Assembly: GCA_002729015.1 (NCBI GenBank)
Contig: PBVO01000016.1
Location: forward strand, 34,646-52,439
DNA length: 17,794 bases
Direction of reading: 5' to 3'
Origin: Candidatus Poribacteria bacterium
GTDB taxonomy: Bacteria; Poribacteria; WGA-4E; UBA9662
Shown in pieces: positions 1-7,248 of the stretch (positions are counted from its first letter, which is position 1; every line of letters starts with the position of its first letter). Below the pieces are notes generated by a model that was not told where the DNA came from, did not search any database, and was given only the letters and a program-made list of their open reading frames with translations. The position numbers and the translations under genes were made by a program.

Positions 1-215
1 GACGTAAGCTCACGAACACGGTATAGATCAAATTGAACTAGCGCCCTGGAGATCTCTATTGGGTTATCTGTTCCACTTAGGGTAGATTCTGAGTACAGCT
101 TGAATAAATCTAACGTTCCTGCTCGGCCGACATTAGCATCTTCTGCTCGAAACGCACCATCCATTATCTTGTTAGTTATGTACGTGTCTTTACTGGCTGT
201 TAGTACTAAGTACAT
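1..215 (-). CDS. Phage protein downstream of gp6, probable structural (partial, 3' end off window)
   Basis: Only the first 71 codons are in the window; the gene runs off the left edge. The start is the ATG at 213-215, preceded by a strong AGGAG that overlaps the stop codon of the gp6-like gene, 10 bp away. The translation opens MYLVLTASKDTYITNKIMDG and continues with a VGRAGTLDLFKLY segment and then ISRALVQFDLYRVREL. This pattern, 'a thing that needs an even scaffold, a list of attributes, then a line about beta-strand FDL', resembles the opening of DNRLRE-type beta-sandwich modules found in surface and virion proteins. Its place immediately after two baseplate wedge genes makes a virion role likely (inference). 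No catalytic motif is visible in the part present. I do not recognise a named family with certainty. Confidence 0.75.
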   Translation of the reverse strand, partial: MYLVLTASKDTYITNKIMDGAFRAEDANVGRAGTLDLFKLYSESTLSGTDNPIEISRALVQFDLYRVRELT

Positions 216-225
216 TTACAAACTC

Positions 226-2073
226 CTATGACGCTGTCCCAATAATATCGTGTTCTAGATACTTCATTTCGAAAATAGAGCCGGGTGGCCCTACTATCAT
301 CCTATTCTTGGTTGCGTTCTTAAAATTAAACGTAGCTGATCCATATGACCTACCTTGAACTGTACCTACTACAGGCTGGACATCTAGATTCATAAGCGAC
401 AAAACTCCCTGGGTATTAATGATGATGTTGACTAGATCATCTAAAACTATAGGCTGATCTATTTGAAAATTATCAATAGACAAGACTTCAGCTAGCTTCT
501 TAATCACAGTGTCAACAACGGCTGTCTTATTGACATCAGGTGCCGTAAGTATTCCGAATTTGACGCTGAAGTTTATTACTTGTGCATCCAGAATATCCAT
601 GGCATCAGATATCAATCTAAATTCGTTTAGATAAGTGCTTAGATTTAGCTTAAGTTGATCAGGAGCTATGTCCAGATACCCATCCTTATCTCTTGTTGCG
701 ACAAATATTTGTGTCGCCAAAGGATTAGCTGGATTTGCTCTAATGCCCGCTCGAAAGACTCTTCCAAATTTTGAAGGCAGCGTATAAATTCTTGTCAGCA
801 TATCTTGCTTTGTGACAATTCTAGACTGCATCTGTCTTGCGGCAGGTGCCCTTCTTCTTAGTTCGTCTAGTGTGGGTGCTTTATCACCCCCTCTAGCAGG
901 AAACTTATTTTTCACATCGATTGATGATCTTACAAAATCTGCCTGAGTTGCAGTTGGATTTCTTCTGAATTCCATGTGCAGAACTTTTACAAACCTAATA
1001 GACTCAGCCGCCACATTGTGTGAAAGGCCTCCTCCAGATCTGTAGGAGACTCTTAGCTTCGTATTTCTTGGTGCTATTCCTAATGACTGAGTTTCCAACA
1101 GTGACTGTGGATCTATTGCGAATCTAGAAAAAGTAGTCTTTCCATACAGGTCTAAAGATAGCTTGCTGGGATCTGGAATTATGTCATCATCAAATGTTTC
1201 AGCGTTTCCGGAACCAAACTGCAGAGTTGTCAGCTTTGTTCTTGGGTCAAAATTTGCTACAAACCTATAAGGGCACGGGGAAACTTCTAAATTCATAGGC
1301 ACTAAGTTTCCGTCATCATCAATATTAAGAACACCCTTAAAAACTGTGTCCTGAGACAGTGTTTCTACTTGGTAGTATTTGTTTCCCTGCGTATCTGTCA
1401 CGCTTATGATATCAGAGACGTTGATGTCTCTAAGGACTAATTGACGAAATGGTACATGAGCAGTTCCGATTGAAAATGACTCAACAGTTTCTTTTCCGGA
1501 GACACACAAGCCTTCACGAGACATAATATAAGTTGCGGGTGTTCCGTCTGTATTTTTTTCTGAAACTGTAGCTCTCGCCTTATAAATCCCCTGATCATCC
1601 TTTTCTGAAAAATCTATGTCTTCAACTAAATTAAAGACAATGCCCTCAGCGCTTTCAAGCTGAGTTCCTGCTAGTACTACGGGAAGTGTATTGTGTATTG
1701 GCTGATAATTTCCTGACGATGCCTTTTCTGCTTGCACCTCTACATAAAATCTTACTTTAACTGAGGCGGGTGCAGCTCCTGAGAGTTTTACTCCCGCGGC
1801 TCGAAGATGCCTAAGGATGTTAGAGTTTTCAACGGCAGTTAGCGGATTAAGCTCATTAAACTGATGGTCTAGATAGAACGACATCGTATCGCCTACCATT
1901 GCAGCCATATCTAAAAATAGACCACCGAGAGACGCCTCAGTGAAGTCTTGTATTTTGTCAGGAAAATAAGTTCGAGCATATTGCAAAAGCTCTGCACGAA
2001 ATCCATTGAAATCTTTCGCTAAAAAATTTCGAACTTTTTCTTTCTTGATCCTCTTTTTAACATCTATTCCCAT
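226..2073 (-). CDS. Baseplate wedge protein, T4 gp6-like
   Basis: A 615-residue homologue of the T4 baseplate wedge subunit gp6 (660 residues in T4), related to the baseplate J family. In T4, gp6 dimers form the inner ring of the baseplate and join the six wedges. The family signature is in the N-terminal 110 residues: DFNGFRAELLQYARTYFPD, then FTEASLGGLFLDMAAMVGD and SFYLDHQFNE, a block typical of gp6. A long beta-rich middle (about 120-360) follows, with the conserved RMQSRIVTKQDML stretch and an alpha/beta C-terminal domain. The ATG at 2071-2073 has an AGGA about 9 bp upstream. The gene lies 13 bp after gp25 and 10 bp before the next gene, so the three are probably co-transcribed. The basic N-terminus (KKRIKKEK) is notable. 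Assignment is confident on motif pattern and neighbours. Confidence 0.92.
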   Translation of the reverse strand: MGIDVKKRIKKEKVRNFLAKDFNGFRAELLQYARTYFPDKIQDFTEASLGGLFLDMAAMVGDTMSFYLDHQFNELNPLTAVENSNILRHLRAAGVKLSGAAPASVKVRFYVEVQAEKASSGNYQPIHNTLPVVLAGTQLESAEGIVFNLVEDIDFSEKDDQGIYKARATVSEKNTDGTPATYIMSREGLCVSGKETVESFSIGTAHVPFRQLVLRDINVSDIISVTDTQGNKYYQVETLSQDTVFKGVLNIDDDGNLVPMNLEVSPCPYRFVANFDPRTKLTTLQFGSGNAETFDDDIIPDPSKLSLDLYGKTTFSRFAIDPQSLLETQSLGIAPRNTKLRVSYRSGGGLSHNVAAESIRFVKVLHMEFRRNPTATQADFVRSSIDVKNKFPARGGDKAPTLDELRRRAPAARQMQSRIVTKQDMLTRIYTLPSKFGRVFRAGIRANPANPLATQIFVATRDKDGYLDIAPDQLKLNLSTYLNEFRLISDAMDILDAQVINFSVKFGILTAPDVNKTAVVDTVIKKLAEVLSIDNFQIDQPIVLDDLVNIIINTQGVLSLMNLDVQPVVGTVQGRSYGSATFNFKNATKNRMIVGPPGSIFEMKYLEHDIIGTAS

Positions 2074-2086
2074 AAGATTTATCCTG

Positions 2087-2572
2087 TTAAGCTGCTGCGA
2101 ATAGCAACACTTCTACTGCCCTTTTTTTGTTGTCTAATTGAGGAACAGAAAAAGTTACTCTAATTCCTATTTTTCCCATACTTTTGTTCTCATTTTTAAT
2201 AGTCAGAGGCTCAAAGTCTAAAAGCGTTATAAAGGGCATGTACTTCTTTGTAGTTCTTGCGATCCTTTGCATTGCCTTATAATCACCGTCCTCAGACCCT
2301 ATTTCAAAAACTAGCTCACCCAAGTTTCCACCAAAGTCATAGTGACCTAATCTTTCGCCGTAATTTGTCATGATCATGTTTCTAAAGTTATCTGCGAGAG
2401 CGTCAGGGTAAGTTTTGTGCATTTTAAGAAGGCCTTCATCTCCACCGAAAGACAAAGGTGTCTTAATTCCGATGGGAAGATTCTCGCTTTCGGCTGCTGA
2501 TTCGTTTGCTTGAAAATCAACATCTAATTCGCCAACGCTTTGAAAACTATATTTTTTCGCGTAGTTACTCAT
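2087..2572 (-). CDS. Baseplate wedge protein, T4 gp25-like
   Basis: A 161-residue member of the GPW/gp25 family (T4 gp25 has 132 residues). gp25 sits in the wedge core and is the most conserved contractile-tail component, at the sheath/baseplate contact. The core motif is visible at about residues 33-85: PIGIKTPLSFGGDEGLL, DALADNFRNMIMTNYGERL and HYDFGGNLGELVFE. The GER triplet occupies the place of the family's usual EPR-type motif. The C-terminal strands (KIGIRVTFSVPQ) match the family's ending. The ATG at 2570-2572 lacks a strong Shine-Dalgarno; only GGGG lies 4-7 bp upstream. The 60-bp spacer in front is one of the largest in the window and holds a candidate promoter. The gene is directly followed by gp6, as expected for a wedge operon. 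Confidence 0.92.
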   Translation of the reverse strand: MSNYAKKYSFQSVGELDVDFQANESAAESENLPIGIKTPLSFGGDEGLLKMHKTYPDALADNFRNMIMTNYGERLGHYDFGGNLGELVFEIGSEDGDYKAMQRIARTTKKYMPFITLLDFEPLTIKNENKSMGKIGIRVTFSVPQLDNKKRAVEVLLFAAA

Positions 2573-2632
2573 GATGCCCCAGTACTTGTACTATCCATTG
2601 CTAAGTATAATCTGCCCAAGGTTCGCGGTGAA
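2573..2632 (-). promoter_or_regulatory. Candidate promoter in the spacer before gp25
   Basis: This 60-bp spacer between the 516-residue gene and gp25 contains, on the minus strand, TTCACC, 17 bp, then TATACT (at 2604-2609), 4/6 and 5/6 matches to sigma-70 consensus. A start would fall near 2597, giving a leader of about 25 nt. A small dyad, AGTAC-AA-GTACT (2581-2592), lies between that point and the weak GGGG ribosome site. A nine-codon reading frame (2569-2598) overlaps the gp25 start. This is sequence resemblance only; in an AT-rich genome such matches occur by chance. Confidence 0.3.
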
Positions 2633-4183
2633 TCACAATGGAATCACTAGCGGAATTATTCCCCCAATTCTTAAATCTACGGGTGGTACATGTGCTGCGG
2701 CCCATGCCATAACTGCCTTGTCAAACCCTATAGGGAATCCTGACTTAAGCTTAGAAAGATTTGTTAATTGATTGGGAGAGACGAAAATTGGATTGGGAGG
2801 AGGAAAAATTGGCGGAACAGATAAGAGCATGGGCGAACCTTGCATCTGATACGTTTCAATTTCTGTCATCACATCCAGTGCCAAACCAGTTATCAATAAT
2901 GTCCACCCAAGAATAACATTTGCAATTGTTATGACACCTACAATCGGCGAAGCCTCCATGACTGCGTCTAATGCTTCATGATTTCCCGGCCCAAAGCCGC
3001 AGCAGTCTAGTATAAGAGGAAGAGCAGCTAATAAAATGGGTAATGCAGGGATTGCCGGCAGCGGAGGAATCAAATAGGATAATCTTAGAAAAGGACCTAA
3101 AATCTCAATACATTTTATCGCATCTTTTGATATCATGGGAGCTAGCAGCGGTGCATAAACCCAGATAAACGGCTCTAGAGGTATTGCCGGCATATTTGCA
3201 GGATCCGGGTCGTCTTCAACCTCTCCGCCTGCACACTCTACTGCTTCTTTGATAATATTTGCCATGCATTCAAAGAATTCTTCTCCGCCGATATTAAAGT
3301 GCTTTCCAACAACGGGAATTGCAGCTGCCTTTAGGTTCGAAACAGAGAGAGGATCTATATTGCCCTCTGGGCTTGCTGGAGGTGGGACAGGTGGCGCAAC
3401 AGGTACTTCTTCTCCGGCGATTGTTGTAGTCCCTCCTCCTTCTTGCATCTTCTTGTAAATCTCTGCAATTATTAGCTGCAAAGTCTGATCTATATTAAGA
3501 CCAGTTGATTCTAGAATTCTAAGGGGGTCATAGGGGCCGCCTGGGTATGTTATAAAGGTCGACGGCTGTGCTGTTGTGTCGTCTATATTATCACCATCTG
3601 CGTCAACAATTGGTGTTCCCGCGGCGTCGAGCCCAGAATACACAACTGTGTCTACATAGGGCGGCGGGGCGGGTGGCCCTGGAGGATCGAAATTGCACGG
3701 TGATACTCCGAGCATTGGAATCCTATTTGCCAAACATGCCAAAACACCGTTTCCAAAATCTAAGAGATCGGCACCAGGGCTCTCAAGCTCTTCAGCTGCC
3801 AGCGCTTCAGCAGTTTGTTCTGCTAAGATTGCAGCCCCTTCTTCTACACTTCCCGGTGCTGGTTCTGCAGCGCCGTCCACATCGTCAGCAGTGGCTACTC
3901 CACCAGAGCCTGAGCCGTCGTCGGGTGCAGTGCCTGACGTTGCTGAATCTGATGAACCGCCACTTCCCGTGCCTGAGGCAGCGTCTGTAGGCGTTGGGAC
4001 AGCGCCGCCACCTGTTATTGCATTTAAGAGAGATTCTGCTGCAGTCTTTGCACCCTCGGCTTCGCCCTCGTCTTCGAAAGGGGGCGACTGAAATGCTGCT
4101 TCATCTTCTGCTATTAAAGATTCAACTGTCCTTGGAAGCGTTGTTGTAGAAGATGTGAGACCTGTTAGTTGTTTCTTTGCCAC
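2633..4183 (-). CDS. Unrecognised Pro/Gly/Ala-rich protein in the baseplate operon
   Basis: I do not recognise this 516-residue protein. It starts with GTG at 4181-4183, supported by AGAGGA 5 bp upstream; an ATG one frame away at that spot does not lead into this frame. Visible layout: a short basic/Thr-Ser N-terminus (1-20), an acidic stretch (25-45), a Gly/Ser/Ala/Asp low-complexity linker (about 58-135), Pro runs (167-175 and 262-272), a DADGDNIDD calcium-loop-like motif (194-202), a Cys-containing helical part (305-360), and two strongly hydrophobic segments (about 370-393 and 413-436), the second TM-like. The end is Pro/Ile-rich. Position between the hub-like protein and gp25, with 8 bp to the former, suggests a virion or tail-tip role (inference). 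The linker DNA is clearly more GC-rich than its surroundings. A membrane-active or spike-associated component is possible but unproven. Confidence 0.8.
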   Translation of the reverse strand: MAKKQLTGLTSSTTTLPRTVESLIAEDEAAFQSPPFEDEGEAEGAKTAAESLLNAITGGGAVPTPTDAASGTGSGGSSDSATSGTAPDDGSGSGGVATADDVDGAAEPAPGSVEEGAAILAEQTAEALAAEELESPGADLLDFGNGVLACLANRIPMLGVSPCNFDPPGPPAPPPYVDTVVYSGLDAAGTPIVDADGDNIDDTTAQPSTFITYPGGPYDPLRILESTGLNIDQTLQLIIAEIYKKMQEGGGTTTIAGEEVPVAPPVPPPASPEGNIDPLSVSNLKAAAIPVVGKHFNIGGEEFFECMANIIKEAVECAGGEVEDDPDPANMPAIPLEPFIWVYAPLLAPMISKDAIKCIEILGPFLRLSYLIPPLPAIPALPILLAALPLILDCCGFGPGNHEALDAVMEASPIVGVITIANVILGWTLLITGLALDVMTEIETYQMQGSPMLLSVPPIFPPPNPIFVSPNQLTNLSKLKSGFPIGFDKAVMAWAAAHVPPVDLRIGGIIPLVIPL

Positions 4184-4191
4184 GCATTCCT

Positions 4192-5811
4192 CTACTTCAC
4201 TTTAGTGACTGTGCTCTTAAAATTATCAAGGGACGCTTTAAGGGTGGCACATGCTGCTTTGAGCTGTGCTAGTGGAAACCCTTGATTACCCACTTCGGCG
4301 CCGGCTTGGTCACAAAATGTCGCGAGCATGTCAGCAAGTGTATCTCCCATTACAGCAGGTTCTTCAGCCTGGTCACCCAGATAAATTTGATTGTCTCGGC
4401 CGTCGCCTATTACAATTTCTTTTGCGTCGATCAAAACCTTACCATCGGGAGTCATTAAAATAGCACATATTTTTTCGCCATCTTCATCCTCTCGAATTAT
4501 TCTAATGGAGCCTGTTTCTTGAGGACGATCACCATCTTCTTGGGTGTGTCTAGCTACTATTCTTATTTCTGTAGACTTGGCTATAATGTATGGCTTTTCA
4601 TCAACGGCTTTAATATCATGATTGTCAACCATATAACCAGGAGTTACATCGTCTAAAGCAAGATTTTTATCGCCGTCTGTATTCATTGAGATGTAGACCC
4701 GACTTGCATCATGCATAAAGTCTGGGTCGCCTTCGAAAGCGCGATCTAGCCTATTTTCTTTTACGTCTTTTCTTATGTCATCTTTTGTATAAACCGACGG
4801 GTTTTTGTCGACTTCTAGCAACCCTTTGGTATTTTTTATCACACGAGGAATTGTGTCAACTAGCTTATCATCTGCTGCGTCGGGATCTGGCTCCACTTTG
4901 GGAAATCTAGATCGACCTGCGATTAAGTCAATGGTTCCGGAAAATGGCCTAAGCCCTTCGCCTTCTGGATTGGTTGCATTACTATTTTCAGCAGATTCCG
5001 GGCGTTCTTCTACAGTCCACCCTCGATCTTGACCCAATACAATCGTTGCGTTATTAGATCCTTGGAATACTAAGTCACCTGGGCGCTTGGTAAATCTAGG
5101 GACAGGTTCCATTGTAAAAGACTGACCTGCTAGAGATCCCGTATAAATCAAATCAAACGGCGGATCTTCCCCTTCTTTTTCTGAAAGGGTCGTTACCGCT
5201 TCATTATCTGGTATTCCATTGACAAAAGATGGCGGCCCGGGCTTCTTACCTTCGTCTTTGTACCCTTCGTCTTCTGATTCACCAGAGTCTTCACTCGATG
5301 AGTCTGACTCTTCACCAGAGTCTTTGTCTGAAGTAGACGCAGGTATTCCCACATCTTGATCAAAGCGACGTTCCCCATGTGTGTAGTTGACATCTTCAAC
5401 ATAATCAGGTTCAGATATTCTAGACATCCAAAATCCGATTGTTTTAGGGGCATCAGGTGACTCGATAAATATCCAGACTTGCTCTCCTTGCTTAAGAGGC
5501 ATCTGAATATGGGATGGGAAAAATGGGAAACAAACCATGTCTCCCGGGCCGGACTTTTCAGCACCCATTGAGATAATTCTTGCAATAATAGAATTTCTTG
5601 GCGCGAACTCAAGTATGTCCGGATTGGTCAGACCAGGCTTAAGTGCTTCTAGATCTTCAGCTGTTCTAAGAGATATGTCATTCAAGACTTCTACTACGAC
5701 AGCCCTACTCAATATACTAAGTGGAGGCTTGTCTCTTACCTGAGCTATCTCATCGCCGACCGAAGCTCCGCCACCTGATAGCTTTTCTATGGCATCAGTT
5801 CCGCCTGACAT
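4192..5811 (-). CDS. Baseplate hub/spike-like protein (gp5-like OB fold, no lysozyme domain seen)
   Basis: A 539-residue protein resembling the gp5/VgrG spike group. Residues about 75-135 look like an OB fold: ARIISMGAEKSGPGDMVCF, HIQMPLKQGEQVWIFIE, then IGFWMSRI, a pattern shared by phage hub and spike proteins. Residues 160-190 are an acidic Ser/Glu/Asp linker. A DGDKNLALDD loop (379-388) resembles a calcium-binding loop. The C-terminal part (435-485) has short alternating strands (GSIRIIRED, AILMTPDGKVLIDAKEIVIGD, NQIYLGD) like the start of a spike beta-helix; the end (490-539) is probably helical. T4 gp5 (575 residues) carries a lysozyme domain after the OB fold; I see no lysozyme motif here. 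Start ATG at 5809-5811 has AAGGGG upstream. It is 8 bp before the 516-residue gene and 3 bp after the 124-residue gene. Hub/spike role is likely, exact homology less sure. Confidence 0.75.
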   Translation of the reverse strand: MSGGTDAIEKLSGGGASVGDEIAQVRDKPPLSILSRAVVVEVLNDISLRTAEDLEALKPGLTNPDILEFAPRNSIIARIISMGAEKSGPGDMVCFPFFPSHIQMPLKQGEQVWIFIESPDAPKTIGFWMSRISEPDYVEDVNYTHGERRFDQDVGIPASTSDKDSGEESDSSSEDSGESEDEGYKDEGKKPGPPSFVNGIPDNEAVTTLSEKEGEDPPFDLIYTGSLAGQSFTMEPVPRFTKRPGDLVFQGSNNATIVLGQDRGWTVEERPESAENSNATNPEGEGLRPFSGTIDLIAGRSRFPKVEPDPDAADDKLVDTIPRVIKNTKGLLEVDKNPSVYTKDDIRKDVKENRLDRAFEGDPDFMHDASRVYISMNTDGDKNLALDDVTPGYMVDNHDIKAVDEKPYIIAKSTEIRIVARHTQEDGDRPQETGSIRIIREDEDGEKICAILMTPDGKVLIDAKEIVIGDGRDNQIYLGDQAEEPAVMGDTLADMLATFCDQAGAEVGNQGFPLAQLKAACATLKASLDNFKSTVTKVK

Positions 5812-5814
5812 ATG

Positions 5815-6189
5815 TTACCCCTTGCCGTTATCTATTTGAGCAAATAGATCGTCAGAATCTATCGAAGCTTCTTTCTCCTCAGCTTTGGTTATCAATTCTG
5901 CCAGACGTAAAATTTGCTCATTTGATTTGCACATTCTTTCTAGATACTTCGACATTGTAGTACCAAGTGAAATATGCTCGGATGTGCCGCCCTGCATATT
6001 CTTCCACGCATCAGTAAAAAGCATTGCTGCGTTTTCTCTGTCTGCGATTGCGTTTTCGTAAATTTCTTTCCACAAAAGCTTCTTCTTTTCTTCTGTGGAG
6101 TTAAGAGTGTCTAATATTTCAGAAAAAGTATCTACCTTTTTCTTAATAGAGTCGAGACGCTCCATTGAGGTTGTCATATCTTTTGCCAT
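5815..6189 (-). CDS. Small helical, coiled-coil-like protein next to sigma factor
   Basis: A 124-residue, highly charged, probably all-helical protein with heptad-like spacing over about residues 8-60 (ERLDSIKKKVDTFSEILDTL) and again at 85-110. No known motif or catalytic residue was recognised. The ATG at 6187-6189 has AGGGTG upstream, overlapping the stop of the sigma-factor gene 8 bp away; its own stop is 3 bp from the hub-like gene. The C-terminus has an acidic-hydrophobic DSDDLFAQI stretch (about 112-120), loosely like a sliding-clamp-binding peptide. By position it could be a late-transcription co-factor (T4 gp33 analogue) or a baseplate/tail assembly factor. Neither is demonstrated by the sequence. 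Confidence 0.8.
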   Translation of the reverse strand: MAKDMTTSMERLDSIKKKVDTFSEILDTLNSTEEKKKLLWKEIYENAIADRENAAMLFTDAWKNMQGGTSEHISLGTTMSKYLERMCKSNEQILRLAELITKAEEKEASIDSDDLFAQIDNGKG

Positions 6190-6197
6190 GCTTCACC

Positions 6198-6932
6198 CTA
6201 AAATAAATCAAATTTTCCATCATGTCCTGTCAATCGACGATAGTGCTTTCTAATTGAAGACATTGCGACAGAAAGCTGTTTTGGGCTTAAGCCGGAGATA
6301 TCTCGTACATAAACTAAGACGGCTCTTTTGTTCAAAAAGTCTAAGTTGTCCACATTAGCAAAAACTGTCTGAACAGCAGAGATGCATGTCTTTTCTGTTT
6401 CACTAGTCACAATTCCTGAAATTTCTTTTAACAGGTCTTGTATAAGCTCTTTTCTATCTCGCCCAATTAATATATCATCTGGGGGCGGCATCACTTGGGA
6501 TGACTCGTAAAGATATCTTTGGCGTGCTGTCATACCGTCGGGGTTGTCTGCGCTGATGTGACGCTTGACCCTTTTTGTCTGCTGTCTAGACTTTATAATC
6601 AGCCAGTTCTTTGCTACAACGTTATAGTAAGAAAAAGCTTTTGTCCCTTTTTCTGGCGACCACTTGTGAAGCGATTCATAAAGAAATGATACACAATCAG
6701 TTTTGAGATCAGCAAATGAATCATAGGGAGAATTGAAACCATAAACAAAGATAAGATTTTCAACAAGCTTATCAAAAGCAGGCTGAATCCCTTTGATGTA
6801 AATTGCTTTTCTTTCTTCTGGGTCTTCAGACTTTTGATACATCACAATGTGCTCTTGGGTCTCCATTGTGAAATACATGTTGCGAGGGCCGGAACCTCTT
6901 TTTCTTCTAATCTTGCGTTTAATTTTCTTCAT
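6198..6932 (-). CDS. Late-promoter sigma factor, T4 gp55-like
   Basis: A probable sigma-70-family factor that would redirect host RNA polymerase to late phage promoters. I place the start at the ATG 6930-6932 (244 residues): it is preceded by AGGAGG and overlaps the upstream gene by 14 bp. The reading frame extends 18 codons further to a TTG, but without a good ribosome site. Region-2-like features run from about 54 to 116: LVENLIFVYG, DSFADLKTDCVSFLYESL, then WSPEKGTKAFSYYNVVAKNWL, matching the sigma region 2.1-2.3 pattern of 'FdpekG..Fs.ya...i'. A helix-turn-helix-like segment (about 210-234, DISGLSPKQLSVAMSSIRK) may act as a reduced region 4, which T4 gp55 lacks. The protein ends in GKFDLF, an acidic-hydrophobic tail like clamp-binding C-termini in T4-type phages. 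The N-terminus is very basic (KKIKRKIRRKR). Confidence 0.82.
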   Translation of the reverse strand: MKKIKRKIRRKRGSGPRNMYFTMETQEHIVMYQKSEDPEERKAIYIKGIQPAFDKLVENLIFVYGFNSPYDSFADLKTDCVSFLYESLHKWSPEKGTKAFSYYNVVAKNWLIIKSRQQTKRVKRHISADNPDGMTARQRYLYESSQVMPPPDDILIGRDRKELIQDLLKEISGIVTSETEKTCISAVQTVFANVDNLDFLNKRAVLVYVRDISGLSPKQLSVAMSSIRKHYRRLTGHDGKFDLF

Positions 6933-7248
6933 CGTCAATTTCTTCCTCCTCGTCTGTGTTGATATCGTCATCAATGGAGGCACCAAGCGAATTCGCTATT
7001 ACAAGAATTGACTCTCGTGTTGCTCTGATGTCTTCTACAACTTTTCTTATTTCCGGGCTATCATAAAAGAGAGGAATTTCCAAAACCTTAGAAATTGACT
7101 CATATCTTTCGTCTAGCACGTCAAGTGACTCCTCTATTGAATCCTGAACTCTTAAAATTACTAGACCGAAACGAACACTAAAGTAAACACCAACAGTCGC
7201 CAGCAGACTCAGTAAAATAATTATCACTGTAGATGCTGTTAGACTCAT
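6919..7248 (-). CDS. Small membrane-anchored protein, function unknown
   Basis: A 109-residue protein with one N-terminal hydrophobic helix (about residues 7-33, TVIIILLSLLATVGVYFSV), a helical, coiled-coil-prone middle (34-90, with SIEESLDVLDERYESISKVLE), and a strongly acidic tail (DDDINTDEEEEIDDEEN). It would sit in a membrane with the charged part on one side. The start overlaps the stop of the preceding glycosyltransferase by ATGA, with AAGGA upstream, and its own end carries the AGGAGG ribosome site for the sigma factor, so translation is likely coupled. No family is recognised. The layout recalls small inner-membrane phage proteins; I would not call it a spanin or holin, as there is no lysis gene nearby. 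Confidence 0.78.
   Translation of the reverse strand: MSLTASTVIIILLSLLATVGVYFSVRFGLVILRVQDSIEESLDVLDERYESISKVLEIPLFYDSPEIRKVVEDIRATRESILVIANSLGASIDDDINTDEEEEIDDEEN

Noticed and set aside
2569..2598. Nine-codon frame (MDSTSTGAS) overlapping the gp25 start by ATGA
   Set aside because: No ribosome site precedes it and the overlap alone is not enough evidence; it is mentioned only as a possible coupling device.
3693..4091. Long plus-strand reading frame of 132 codons opposite the 516-residue gene
   Set aside because: It mirrors the GC-rich Gly/Ala/Pro linker on the other strand, is itself low complexity, has no ribosome site of note, and every supported gene is on the minus strand.
5193..5612. 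Same-strand frame of 139 codons inside the hub-like gene
   Set aside because: It is a shifted frame over the OB-fold and acidic linker coding sequence, without a ribosome site or recognisable motif.
6933..6986. Longer sigma-factor start at the TTG (6984-6986)
   Set aside because: It would overlap the membrane-protein gene by 68 bp from a rare start codon without a ribosome site, while the ATG at 6930-6932 has AGGAGG upstream.
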